From Lycocorax pyrrhopterus obiensis (lineage: Eukaryota; Chordata; Aves; Passeriformes; Paradisaeidae): 64,000 nucleotides of DNA. A program made the translations under genes and the position numbers. The stretch covers positions 5,313,168 to 5,377,167 of the forward strand of contig JACSVZ010000016.1 of assembly GCA_014706295.1 (NCBI GenBank). Reading direction: 5' to 3'. Under the pieces are notes generated by a model. That model saw only the letters and a list, made by a program, of their open reading frames with translations, ran no database searches and was not told where the DNA came from. Below, in pieces: positions 51,001 through 61,900 of this stretch (its first letter is position 1; the number at the start of each line of letters is the position of its first letter).

Positions 51001-54000
51001 ATAAAAGGCAGATCAAATAAAGAACGACCCTTAGGGCTGGAACCTATGCAACAATCATTAAGCAATTTCAGGCTATTCTAAAAGCAGCTTTTCCACTGAA
51101 AAAATTTCCAATGAACACTCAAGTATATCCTCCAATCTTGCTGAACTCATCAAGTTTAGCAGGAAACCACCACACAAAACGCCCCACAGCAACAGCATTA
51201 AATTCTCTGAATCTTGGACATATATTCTGCATGTAGTATATTATATCCAGTGCATTAAATGCTCTCTTAGCAACTAAACAATCTTCTCTCACCAAAATGA
51301 GCTCACTCAGATTCTTAATAACAGACAAAACCCCAGATACCCATGGGAGAACATAATTCACAACCAACCAGTGCATCTCTGACCTTTCACCCCTTACGAG
51401 GGATCTTCAAAAACAGTTCTAAAACACAAGCCTTGGAACTAAAATTCATAACTCTGCTGGACATTAAAAAACCCCAATAAATCAGACTCGATTTATACAC
51501 AGTGCTTCCAAAGAATGTTCTATTTCCCCATCTTCACAAGCGGCAGACTATGAACGACCTGTCTCCTCTTTTCTCTCTGCCTCTGGAACTCCCCACAGGC
51601 AACAACCCCCTCCTCCACCTGCCTCCATCTCAGAGCTACAACCTTCCTCCCAGCAGTTCAGCTGATTTACATAACAGAGTGATTGTGTATGACATTCTGG
51701 ACCTTTGCTCTGTTTAAGGCAGTCACCCAGGAGCAGCAGACATTGCCCATCAAATTACTCCATATAATAATGCCTTTATCCCGGCACAGCAAATGGAGCC
51801 ATCTCGCACTGCGTTCCTTTGTTTCTTTCTTCCCAGTCACTCACGTGTGCAGTCCCCTTTCTAATGAGGTCTGGGCTCCCAGCAGATAAAACACAGCCTT
51901 GTCTCCTCCGTGTCTCAAAGCCAGATGCAACACAGCAAGTGAGAGTGACCACGAGGGAGCTCAGTCTGAGACACATTCTACTGAAGTCATCAAGTTGCAT
52001 TTGGGGCCATTTTAAATCTCCACCTGCTCCCTATGACCCTGAGCAGCTTTTCCCATTTTCAGGGTTACCCCCTGGAATGAGTTAGTTGACCCCTCTCATC
52101 CTGCCTTATTTTCCTGAAAACAGTTTCTCCCTGTCCTGTCTTGCCCACGCTGCCTGTGTGCTGACTGGCAGAGCAGGACAGTTCTGCATCAGCAACACGA
52201 GCAGCACCTGCCTTTCCACACCTGCATCAGCAACCACTGGCAAAGAACAATTACTGTTCAAAAGAACTTCCTCAGATTGCAGGTAATGACCCCACTAATT
52301 GCAGTCCCAGAGTGCTTATTTTAATTTATATGATAAGCCACTGTTCTAACGGGCCCAGTTCCACCAGGCACTTCAGCAAAGTCTCGCTGCATGGCTGAAA
52401 CCCAACCGAGTAACCCAGGAGACTGACACAGTCAGGCAACTGCAATGGATCACAGCCTGCTTTGACTTCTGCCTTTCTCACCTGAAATTCTAATGAAATC
52501 ACCAAGGGAGGACAACAGATCTACAGGTGCCCCTTCTCCAGGTATGCTCTTATAAATGGTTAGACTTGGTGGGACATCAATAATGTATCTTCCTGAAATT
52601 TGCAATCATAGGCTAAAAATTAAATAATCTTGTGAAGCTGAGCCCCAGTTCTGTGTAAGAAAGCACTGAGAACACAAATCCAATCAAGGGGTCTCTAAAA
52701 TAGTGATGGGTTTTTAACTCCAATATATCCCCCCCAGAAAGTAAAAAAAAAGCAGGACTTGTGAGGTGGGGAAACGCTATATTCCACTCCTCCTCTCCTT
52801 CTGGACTTAGAAAGTTGAGAGAAAAATGTTCTAAGGTATGGAGAGCTTAAAAGAGTAATTCTTTTCTTGGTCCTGCTGACACGACCGAAGCATTCACACG
52901 TCATTCAAAACTCAGAAAAGCTGGAAAGCTGACAAAAACTCAGTGCCCAAGATGGCAAACAGACCTCTTTCCATTCAGGTAACCAGGTCTGGTCAAGGAT
53001 CCCTAATTCTAGGCTGCCTTCTCATGCCAACTCTCAGCTTACTTCCCATGTGACTCTCAAATTCACATGCATTAGAATTCAAATGGGAATTCAATGAATT
53101 CCTCTCTCAGTAAACTTACCTTTGGATTGTCCCCTGCACTGGGCCTATCAGCTCAAGACAGAATTTACTGCAGTTAAACATTGTGTAGCATCTGTTCAAC
53201 TATAAATTAATCACTGCCAGATAGGAATAAAGATAATTAGTTTCCTGGAGTGCATATTTTTCTTTAGTTGTTAATTACCTACACAGGGACCTGCACCTTT
53301 CATAGAGTCAGCATAATCACAACATTGAAATGCCATTATTCAACTCCTTCTGAGAAAACAGTCACCATCTTTATCCCTCAGCAGCATGGAAATGTCTACG
53401 TTTTTTATCAGATGAAGACACGATTCTATTCACCATTAAAGCAAAATGGAATAAACAAGTTATCACAATGTTTAAAGTTAAATTGCTGTGCTACCAGATT
53501 GTGTTACAGTAAGAATGAGCCACTGCAGGCACATCACCTGGATTCTCCTTCCAGTTTTACAGCAGCCATTCTATATGGCTGCCCCTGTATTTCAAGCATC
53601 TTCTTAATAATTCAGGTGACACTCATCCAATGCCTTTTGTGCAGAACCCTGCAACTTCTATGTATGAAGTATAGAGTTTTGCACTGCCTTCTTAGCATAA
53701 AGAAATTCAAAAGTTGTTTAGAAATTGATTATTTACAGAGATGCCTGATCAAAAAATAAACATATATTTCTATACGGCTGTCCAGAGCAGAAAACGTAAA
53801 ACCCAACAATATATAAATACAGCTTCTTGTACTGTTATACAAGAAACATTTTTGGGGGGAAAAAAAAACCAAACAGACTCTTGGGGGTTAGGATTTTTCC
53901 TTTTGTTTCTCTCATGGAATTTTGTCCCATCTGTTCCTAAGAGACAATAATGACCAGTACTTAAGAGAGACAAAAGAAATGGCCAAGGTGGAGGAAGGGT

Positions 54001-54079
54001 GCAGCTGGCTACTCTCTTACTGGCAGGGTTTTCTCTTGGGAAGGGCAGAGATACCTTGAGATTTTGGGCTGGAGGGAAG
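48076..54079. other. Non-coding intron, nothing recognised
   Basis: Unique sequence. The piece at 48180-48570 may be further decayed retrotransposon DNA next to the RT fragment, but no motif supports it. A 163-codon open frame at 53268-53759 plus lies in AT-rich DNA without a recognisable domain. Confidence 0.55.
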
Positions 54080-54249
54080 GGGCAGGGCGTAGCTCCTCGC
54101 TCTCTCTCGCTGTCGGCATGGCATCGGAGCAGACAAAGGCTGTGGTCACTGTGGGGAGAAGTCGCCACCGCTGCGAGGCTCCGTCTCCTGCTGCCTTCTC
54201 CTACCGTGAGTGAAGCCCTGCTCATGGGGGCAGCCGTCGCACTGGGACC

Positions 54250-54258
54250 TTATAAATA
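54250..54258 (+). promoter_or_regulatory. TATA-box-like sequence at the edge of the CpG island
   Basis: TTATAAATA occurs within the GC-rich island, in the context CCTTATAAATACCC. A TATA element there could position a transcription start about 30 bp downstream on the plus strand, near 54285. No transcript is visible from sequence alone, and such motifs are common by chance. Confidence 0.25.
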
Positions 54259-54621
54259 CCCGACCTCACTGGAAAGGACCCTCACCATCTACTAGGGTGC
54301 CTCAGGGTAAACCAAGGGACCCCGAGCCCCTCGGAGGGAGCCTCTCCCGGCCCTGTTTGGGAGCTGGGTTGCCACTGCCCAGCCCCACTGCTTCTCTGCC
54401 ACTGCTCCAGGTTTCTCACTACACTGTAGCCCCGCACTCCCTGCCTGCCAGGACACCCCACAGCTCCAGCTACAGCTACAGAGTATTTGATACAATTTGT
54501 TTTCCACTCTGGGGTCTGCCCGTCCCTGCCGCCGCTCTGAGGTTCCTGCTGTAGCCCACTTCGCCATCCAGCCCGCCCGCCATTGCCACGTGAGGGAGAG
54601 AGGCGGCCGAGCTCGCGCCAC

Positions 54622-54636
54622 AGCGCCCCCTGCTGG
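54622..54636 (-). promoter_or_regulatory. CTCF-type binding motif 1
   Basis: The plus strand reads AGCGCCCCCTGCTGG, so the minus strand reads CCAGCAGGGGGCGCT, essentially the vertebrate CTCF core consensus. Flanking bases are also GC-rich. CTCF anchors chromatin loops and insulators. Occupancy is inferred from the motif only. Confidence 0.7.
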
Positions 54637-54677
54637 CGGGGCAATCGCCGCACCGCCCTGCCCGGCCGGGAGCCAGC

Positions 54678-54693
54678 AGCGCCCCTGGCGGCC
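54678..54693 (-). promoter_or_regulatory. CTCF-type binding motif 2 (weaker)
   Basis: The plus strand reads AGCGCCCCTGGCGGCC. On the minus strand this is a CTCF-like GGCGCCAGGGGCGCT-type core: relative to the consensus it has four instead of five G in the central run and C for A at one position. It lies about 40 bp from motif 1 in the same orientation. A degenerate duplicate within GC-rich DNA is possible by chance. Confidence 0.4.
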
Positions 54694-54760
54694 GCGAGCG
54701 GAACTGCACCGAGGGGAAAGCGCCTGCGGCCGAGAGAGGCCGGCACTGGGTTCTGCTTCT

Positions 54761-55699
54761 GTTTGTTGTTGCTGCCGCTGTGGTTGTTTGTTTGCCTTGT
54801 TATACACATACACACTTTATTCCTTTTCCTGTATCTATCTTTGCCTGAAAGCCTCTTAATTTCAAAGTTATATTCGGAGGGAACAGGGTCATATTTTTTC
54901 CATTCCAAGGGAGGCTCCCACCTTCCTTGGCAGATAACCTGTCTTTTCAAACCAAGACACACACAAAAGAAACCCTCAAGTCCAAACAAATACGTAACAT
55001 GTATCAATTTCTCCCCATGAAACAAGAACTGCCAGCTGTGAATTTTTATGTGAATCCAGTAAGTGGCCTTCTCTCTGGTCACAGGATCAGAAACCTGAGA
55101 CACAGAAATCCTCCCCTTTCCTGAAGGTTGGTTGTCTAATACCTCTGTATTTCAGATTGCAATAAATGACCAAGGGGAAAGACTTTCTTCCCCTGTATCC
55201 CAGAGCAGAGAGGTGCAGCTCTGCCATGACAATTCAGTTGATCCCTCCAGGCCCTTGTGGAGAAATGGAGCCTTATGTCTGTCTCAAAGCACCTTTTGGG
55301 AATCCATTGGATGGATTTGCACGAGGGGAACATCATCCATTTCGTTCTGCACGGCAAACAAATGCAATCCCCTTGACTGAGTCTCTGAGGTCAAACACAC
55401 ACTGAGGATCCATTCAAGGAAGCTGTACCAGCATTTAAACTATCCAAACCTGAACTGTTAGCCTCAAAGGTGGGTAAAATTAGTAATATTATATCCTGTT
55501 AATGCTTTATTCATCTTATACTTACAAAAAATCTATACCAATACTAGAGTGGGCAATGGAAAAAGGGGGGTATGGAAGGAATACCTCTTCCCAATGACAC
55601 TAGTGAAGACTGAGGGCACCTGCTGAGACAAATGTCTAAGCTGGAAAACGAAGGAGAAGAAGCACATGACATATTCCCTGATGGAACACACTGGAAATC
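54761..55699. other. Non-coding DNA between the CpG island and the CR1 end
   Basis: The sequence returns to ordinary composition, with a G/T-rich patch (TTTGTTGTTGCTGCCGCTG type) at about 54760-54800. The part from 55540 to 55700 may be a more diverged piece of the CR1 but could not be matched. Confidence 0.5.
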
Positions 55700-55976
55700 C
55701 ATACCAATAGGCCTTTGAGAGCAGAACTCCTGCAGAAAATGACCTCAGGAGAGGTTTAGGCTGGATGGCAGGAAAAGGTTCTTCACCCAGAGGGTGGTTG
55801 GGCACCAGAACAGGCTCCCCAGGGCAGTGGGCACAGCACCAAACCTGTCTGAGTTCAAGAAGTGTTTGAACAACGCTCTAAGACAGATGGTGTGACTTGG
55901 GGTGACCTGTGAAGGGCCAGGAATTGGACTCAGTGATCCTTGTGGGTCCTTTGCAACTCAAAATATTCTATGATTC
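55700..55976 (+). mobile_element. CR1 LINE, truncated 3' end
   Basis: From the AGGTTTAGGCTGGAT segment onward the sequence follows the known CR1 3' region closely: GGTTCTTCACCCAGAGGGTGG, CAGGCTCCCCAGGGCAGTGG, GAGTTCAAGAAGTGTTTG, then TGATCCTTGTGGGTCC, and it ends in ATTCTATGATTC. The terminal ATTCTATG (55965-55972) is the octamer typical of CR1 3' ends. Only the 3' untranslated part is present; no reverse transcriptase sequence precedes it, which is the usual 5' truncation of CR1. The left boundary is approximate. Divergence from the consensus (TTGCAACTC for TTCCAACTC, for example) indicates an old insertion. Confidence 0.9.
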
Positions 55977-58900
55977 AAAATGGAATGCAGAATTCAAAGT
56001 TAACAACAGAAAGTACCTCTCCTCATAAACATAAGACATTATAATGTTTTTCACCGCGAAATGGTCTGAATATCCTCTCCTCTAGCTGCCAGAAGGTGGT
56101 AGTATTTCAAAATATTAATATTATTTATGAGGAAACACACTCCCTGGTTTATGAACGCTGGCTGCCTGCCAGTGCTGTATTTATTGTATTCACAAGAGTT
56201 ACAGGCCAAGCTCTGCAAAGGGCCTTGATCTGGAGCCCTGGGTGTCAGAGGGACCGGAAAACAAACTGCAGAGCCTTGTCATCCCCGACTGGCTGTTTCA
56301 GGGAGAAAATGTATTAATACCTGCTTGTCATTGGGGCAGTCTGACACAGTATCAAACATCAATGATAACTCCTGGAATCTGCAGAAGAAACTGAGTGAAA
56401 TATTCCCAGGCTGAGAACAGAGTCCCTGAAGGATCACTTGAGGCCAAGTCTCACCATGGAAATGAACACCTCTTTACAAAGTCATTAAATCTTCCAGAGC
56501 TTTTTCTGCTACCTTCAGAAATGAATCCTCCAGTGAGGACAAAGCAAGTTTTAGGATGGATCTTTAATTAAATAAGGCTGCCAAAGAACAAGTCTGACTC
56601 ATGTTAAAAGCCAGTTCTTGGCATATGGTGTCTGAGTGTCTATCAAGGTAACCTGAGCAAAAGCCATTCTACAGAAGTGCTAGCAAAAGAATTCTGAGCA
56701 TTTGTTCATAAATGAACAAAATTCTGCAATCTTAGAACCAGGGTGAAATTGCTGTAGCCACATAAATATAGTGCATGTTGCTTAGACCAGATGTGGTTAG
56801 TCAGAGAAATTGGTTATAGCAGACAAAAACCAGATGTCCTAACCAAATAAATTAAATCCAATGTATTTTTGCAGGACACCATAGGCAGAAAGGGCACTGC
56901 TGGCAGATCCCTTCTGAGCAGCTCTGCAGGTCCCCATTAGGGGTCTCAGGTTGAGCTGAAGACAGGTGGCACAGGGAAATGGTCTTTTTGAAAACATGAC
57001 AAGAAAATATCCCAGTAGTTCTGCCAAAATGGACCCATATAACTGTGCCAGCTCACATTACCACAGAACTACTGCCAAACATCTTCTCAATATGGAATAT
57101 TACACCAAATTTTCTGACATTCCTCCTGTTGGTGGCGATTAATGAGACGAAGGAGACAAATGAGAACAATGGCTGTGCCCCCTCCCAGTTCTGTCCATGC
57201 AAAGCTCCTTCCACTCCATGGATTTCCACAACAGCCCCGGCTCTTTGCCGCAAGGAGCTCCAGCAAGGGCTGGAGGAGGTCACACGGCCCCAAGTCACTG
57301 TCTGCCCCCTCCCCTAGAGAGTGGGGAACTGCATGCACAGAGCCTGGAGGGTTTTTCCAGAGATCCAGGGAATATCTCCACTAAGAGTCTCATTCCTGGG
57401 TAGGTTTGGGGGGAGCAAGGAAGCTCCTTCATCATGAATCTGAGAGAAGCTGAGTGGCACTGCCCAGGTCTGACCCACCAAACCAAGCCACTCATAGAGG
57501 CTCTCAATGTACTCATTATTTACTACATGCTAGGACAGGTAAGATATTCTTCACAAAGGTGATCCTTCCTGAAAACCTAAATGACACTCATTTAAAAATA
57601 CCTCCATGTACCTACCTACTGGTAAAAGAAGTGGAAAATCTGTCCCACCCCAGAGCTGCACATATTTACAGTTAATAAAATACTCCTGATTCTTGATTTT
57701 ATCCCTACATGTTTAAGAAACAAAGTTTGGCAGAACTTTAGTATTCAGGGGAAAAAAAAGAAGTTTTTACAATGGCAACCCAGGAACCAGAACAATAGTG
57801 CTGCCTTCATTCTGGTGTGATCTGTGCAGCTTGAGAAGCAATCTAGAAAACCCAAGTGCTATTAAAAGGGAAAGATCTTTTCTTGGGGAAAATAATTCCT
57901 TAGGGCATGGTACACAGAAAAATCAAACCACGAATTACATGGATCTTGATTACACTGAGAGAATTGTGTGCTTCAAAACAGTTAGCTCAGCTCTGGTCAA
58001 AATCCAGTCAGAAGGAATGAGGCTGAAAAATAAAAGGCTACGTGGGAGATCCCTGGTGAATCAAAAGCAGTTTCATTCCAGAAAGCAGGAAACAGCCACC
58101 CTGGGTCTTGGCTCCCACCACAATGATGTGATGGATGTACTTTAGGAACAGCGTGTAATGGCTCCAGGAAAAGGTTGGTTCTACACGGTGTAGAAGTTTG
58201 GCCCTTGAGGCATGAAGGAAAACCCCTGCAATTTCTAGGAATTAAAAGCAAAAGGCAAATCAATGTACAAATAGCAAGAGGCAGAACAGCTTAGACTGTT
58301 ATGTTCAATCCAGCATTGTCACCCAATGGAGTCCATAAGAGAAAAATATTAAACACAAGGGAGCCCTAGGTAGTAATTTATTTTTTTGAGTGTGCAAATA
58401 CCACCTTTCTGTTGACCTTTTTACTGAGAAACAGAATTTCTAATGCTAAGCTAAGAACCGCCCTGCCTTTTAGACACACACAAGTAAAATCGACACAGCC
58501 CTATGGTGCTGAAGACAGCAAGATTTTAGCCTCCTTTTTTTGCACCATGAAGGATGTTACACCCAAAGTAGAAATGTGTAAAAAGGAACCAGAAATCTCA
58601 CAGCTCTGCTACTGGCTGGAGTCAAGAGCCCAAATGCCATGTCTCCTACGTCCCCCAATGAGAATAAAAAGTGATGACATGTTCTGGACTGGACTTGGAA
58701 CTGTCAGGCAATAAATCCACTGCAAATGTTGATTTCCCTGGACTCTGTCTGACTGAAGAGAAATCGAGAGTCCCTTACTAACGGGAGCTTACGTTTTCCA
58801 TAGAAATGCCCTACAAAAAGATATTTATTAGATAGCGAATTGCAAAGGGCTGTCAACTGAAAGTGATCTCTCATGCAAGCAAGTGGTCTCATTAGGCAAA

Positions 58901-61900
58901 ATTTTGTTTTGGTCATTTAATCAAAATCAAGGAAATGAGTTTATACATGAATTCTTTATATGAATCCCTTTTCTACTGCCTGTTTCCTCTGTTTAAACAA
59001 TTTAGGGTAGAATTTTCAAACCCACCAAGGAATACTTAATGCTCACCTCTATAGCGAAACACTGTTTGAACACCTGTATCTCAGTGCACATCAGGAACTT
59101 CTGGGCTCCAGAAGTTGCAATCCAGACTGACCGACTGTCACAGCCTTGCCACTTGTTGCCTCACACTCCAGCTATGAATATTGTGACTAAATATTCCAGA
59201 AGGTGTTCTTGCTACATAAACAGGTACTTCTGTGGGCAGCAGAACTAATGAAGCCTTTCCTTTGGGGATTTTTTCATGTTTAATAAAGCTGCACTCACAG
59301 TTTTTCAATGAATGGAAATATTAATGTGGTTTCTCTGTGCTTCCTATTCTTGCAGGAGTTGCAAAGCTAATATTGTTGAGAGCTCTTCCTTTCCATCAAA
59401 TGGGCTTAGACTAGTTCAAATTTCACTGAAGTTATCCAAGAACTAAGAAGTTAAGAGCAGAGGAGAACACCGTCTGACTGCAGACACCTTGTTTCTATAG
59501 GAAACTATGCCAATAAAAAGAAGAAGAAAAGGCTTTTTTTTTTTAATATTTAACTGCAGAAAAAAAACCCCCAATTCAGTCGGGATCCTTGTAAATGCCT
59601 GGCTAGTTGTGCTCAGGCTTTAAACACACATTTGTTCCAAACATTTAATAATTGTGAGACTGTGTTAGGATTTCTCTTTCTGAAATGTTTGATTAAAGAC
59701 TTTAGTGTCTTCAGGCCAGGTCAAGGAACAGTGTGTGAAACCCAGCCTTTGAGGTCCAGGCTGCATCAGCACAGAGACATTTTTAGCACTTTTTAGGCTT
59801 GACAAATGATTTTAAATGAGAGAATTTGTTTGTACTTATCAATGAACAGGGATTTTATACAAGAAAACCAGTAAGAAGATGGAAGTACCAACATGGAGGG
59901 GTGGGGGGGGCTATGCTAATGCCAAGAACATTTTAGATTAAGAAATTGCTTTATCTATTTCATTTTTAGTAAAGCACCATCCCACATACATACAGATGAC
60001 AGAACAACCAAGCCCTCAATCAGTGCCTGTTCTAAAAGTGTTCTCACCTGACTGCTGTCAGCCTAAAGGCTTTAATCATCTATTTGCGAGCTACAAAATT
60101 CTTCTCAGAGCTGTGGGAAGGAGGAAAAGCAGCTCCTGAATGAGCCAGCACAGAGGTGGTGCACTACAATGCATTTAGGTCCTGCTCATGTGCCTGTCAC
60201 ACCCAACAGACCATTGGTTACTGCTTCTTTACTTCTGAACACGGGACAGCGGAACTGAGAGGAGCAATTACAGAAAAAAGGAGGTGTAGGGCAGCTTCTG
60301 TCCAGATTGCTGCTCTCCTAGAAGATGCACAATTTTCTCTTTCTTCTGGAAGTCTCCTTTCCTTCACTAGAGGCCTTTCACACAAATGGAGCCCTTCTCT
60401 GACTCGGTGCAGGCACCTGAACCTCTGGCTCCTCCTCCCACACATTCTGTATTTGTGCTATGGGTGTATAGTACATATTTAATGGAAGCAATAGGCAGAG
60501 GAAAAAGCTGACAGCAAGGTCTGCCAATTTTTTTTTCCCTGTCCACTGAAGAATGAGAAAATTAGGGTTGGCCTTGGGTGAGAAAAGTATATATTAAAGA
60601 AAAGTTGAAAATCAGGATGATGCTGAGAAAGTATTTATGGTCTTGGGAGGAAAAATGGTGGCTGAGCTGCTGAACTGGAATAAATGATCATAGTACAACT
60701 GACTGTAAGAATTTATCAACTTTCCACCAGCTGGGGAACAGCACTATTTGTGGGAAAGCAAAGGGAGCTGGGCTTGTTTGAAAGGGCCACAGCTTTCAGG
60801 GAGTGACCCAGGTCAAGTGGACTCAATGTGCCCTCACCATGATGTCTGAACACCCCATCTTCCCCAGCCACCCAAGTTATGAACTTCTGAACTGGCTCCA
60901 ATAAATTCTGAGAGGCTTTATACAACAGATGAAGTCATATAGCTGCGTTTTATCTCAGTTATCCCAGCACATATCCAAGGCCCCATTCCATCACCTTGTA
61001 CCATGTGTAATCATTTACGCTTCTCCAAAGTAGGCAAATGTGTAATTAAAAAACTGTGGTTGCACCTTGTGCAGATTTTCTGCTGGTGTAGGTGACTGGG
61101 AGTTGACCTTCTCCTTCCTTTCCCCCAAGAACTAACGATATTGTTTGAAAGCTGCACTGAAGTCGTGTAAGGGAAGTTATTGTTAGACTTTAGAAACAGA
61201 CCAGAAGTGAGAATTTTAACATTCTTTTTCTTGCTGAGATGAGAAAATACCCTGCACCACAGAGATGGACACCACCAGTGATGCAAAAGCAAAGTGTTCA
61301 CGGGCTCTTGCTGGAGCACAAATGAATGGCTGGACAGAGGATGGGCTCGACAGGAGATGCCAGACACCACAGTGTCTCCTGAGTGGATTCAGTACAATCC
61401 TCCTGAGCTCATTCACTGCAGCCCCTTCCCAAAGCGAAGGTGTCAGAGTGAGTGTTTGAAAACACACCCTGATTGTGTTGGCAGAGTTCAAACCAGACAG
61501 CACGAGCAATCCAAACCAGTGAAATGCACTGGAGGAAAACTAACACATGGCAGGGCACAGGGGGAGAAAGGGGAGAAAATGAGCACCTCCAGATGGGGAC
61601 AGAGCTGCTTATTCAGCTTCTAGGAAGAAGCCATCTCTTTGTCCTGAAAAAAGTCCCCTGAACAAGGGTAACAATTTAAGCATAGCTGAAAAGCAGCAAT
61701 GAATTACTGGAGCACGTTCATGGGTTGTGTGCTGGCTCAGATGGCACGGAGAAGCACACACCTCAAAGACACCTCTGAGTCAGAATACAATTCTCTATTA
61801 CCCAGTCCTGGCAACAGTAAAGTTGTCTAACTCTGAGGAAACTGGAAGCATCTGAACAAAATAAACCCACAAGGGTACAGACAAGAGTATGATGCTTCCA

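Larger units (their letters stand above)
54080..54760. promoter_or_regulatory. CpG island inside the intron
   Basis: The base composition changes abruptly from AT-rich, CpG-poor DNA to GC-rich DNA dense in CpG. By eye, about 22 CpG dinucleotides fall between 54590 and 54755 alone, with a further looser series from 54087 onward. The densest part contains GGCGGCCG-, CTCGCGCC- and GGCCGCGAGCGG-type runs. A TTATAAATA sequence lies at 54250-54258. CpG islands normally mark unmethylated promoters or regulatory elements, so this could be an alternative GPC5 promoter, a lncRNA promoter or an insulator. A GC-rich solo LTR is an alternative. Open frames across it on both strands (273 codons at 54282-55103 on the minus strand, 145 at 54583-55020 on the plus) are expected in CpG-rich DNA and resemble nothing I know. 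Confidence 0.75.

Noticed and set aside
53268..53759. 163-codon plus-strand frame in AT-rich DNA
   Set aside because: Cys- and Ile-rich random-looking sequence with no homology I can name. A rough estimate of stop frequency makes one such frame per window unsurprising.
54282..55103. 273-codon minus-strand open frame, the longest in the window, across the CpG island
   Set aside because: It is Arg/Gly/Ala/Pro-rich as any translated CpG-rich DNA would be, overlaps a 145-codon frame on the other strand, and shows no domain or signal.
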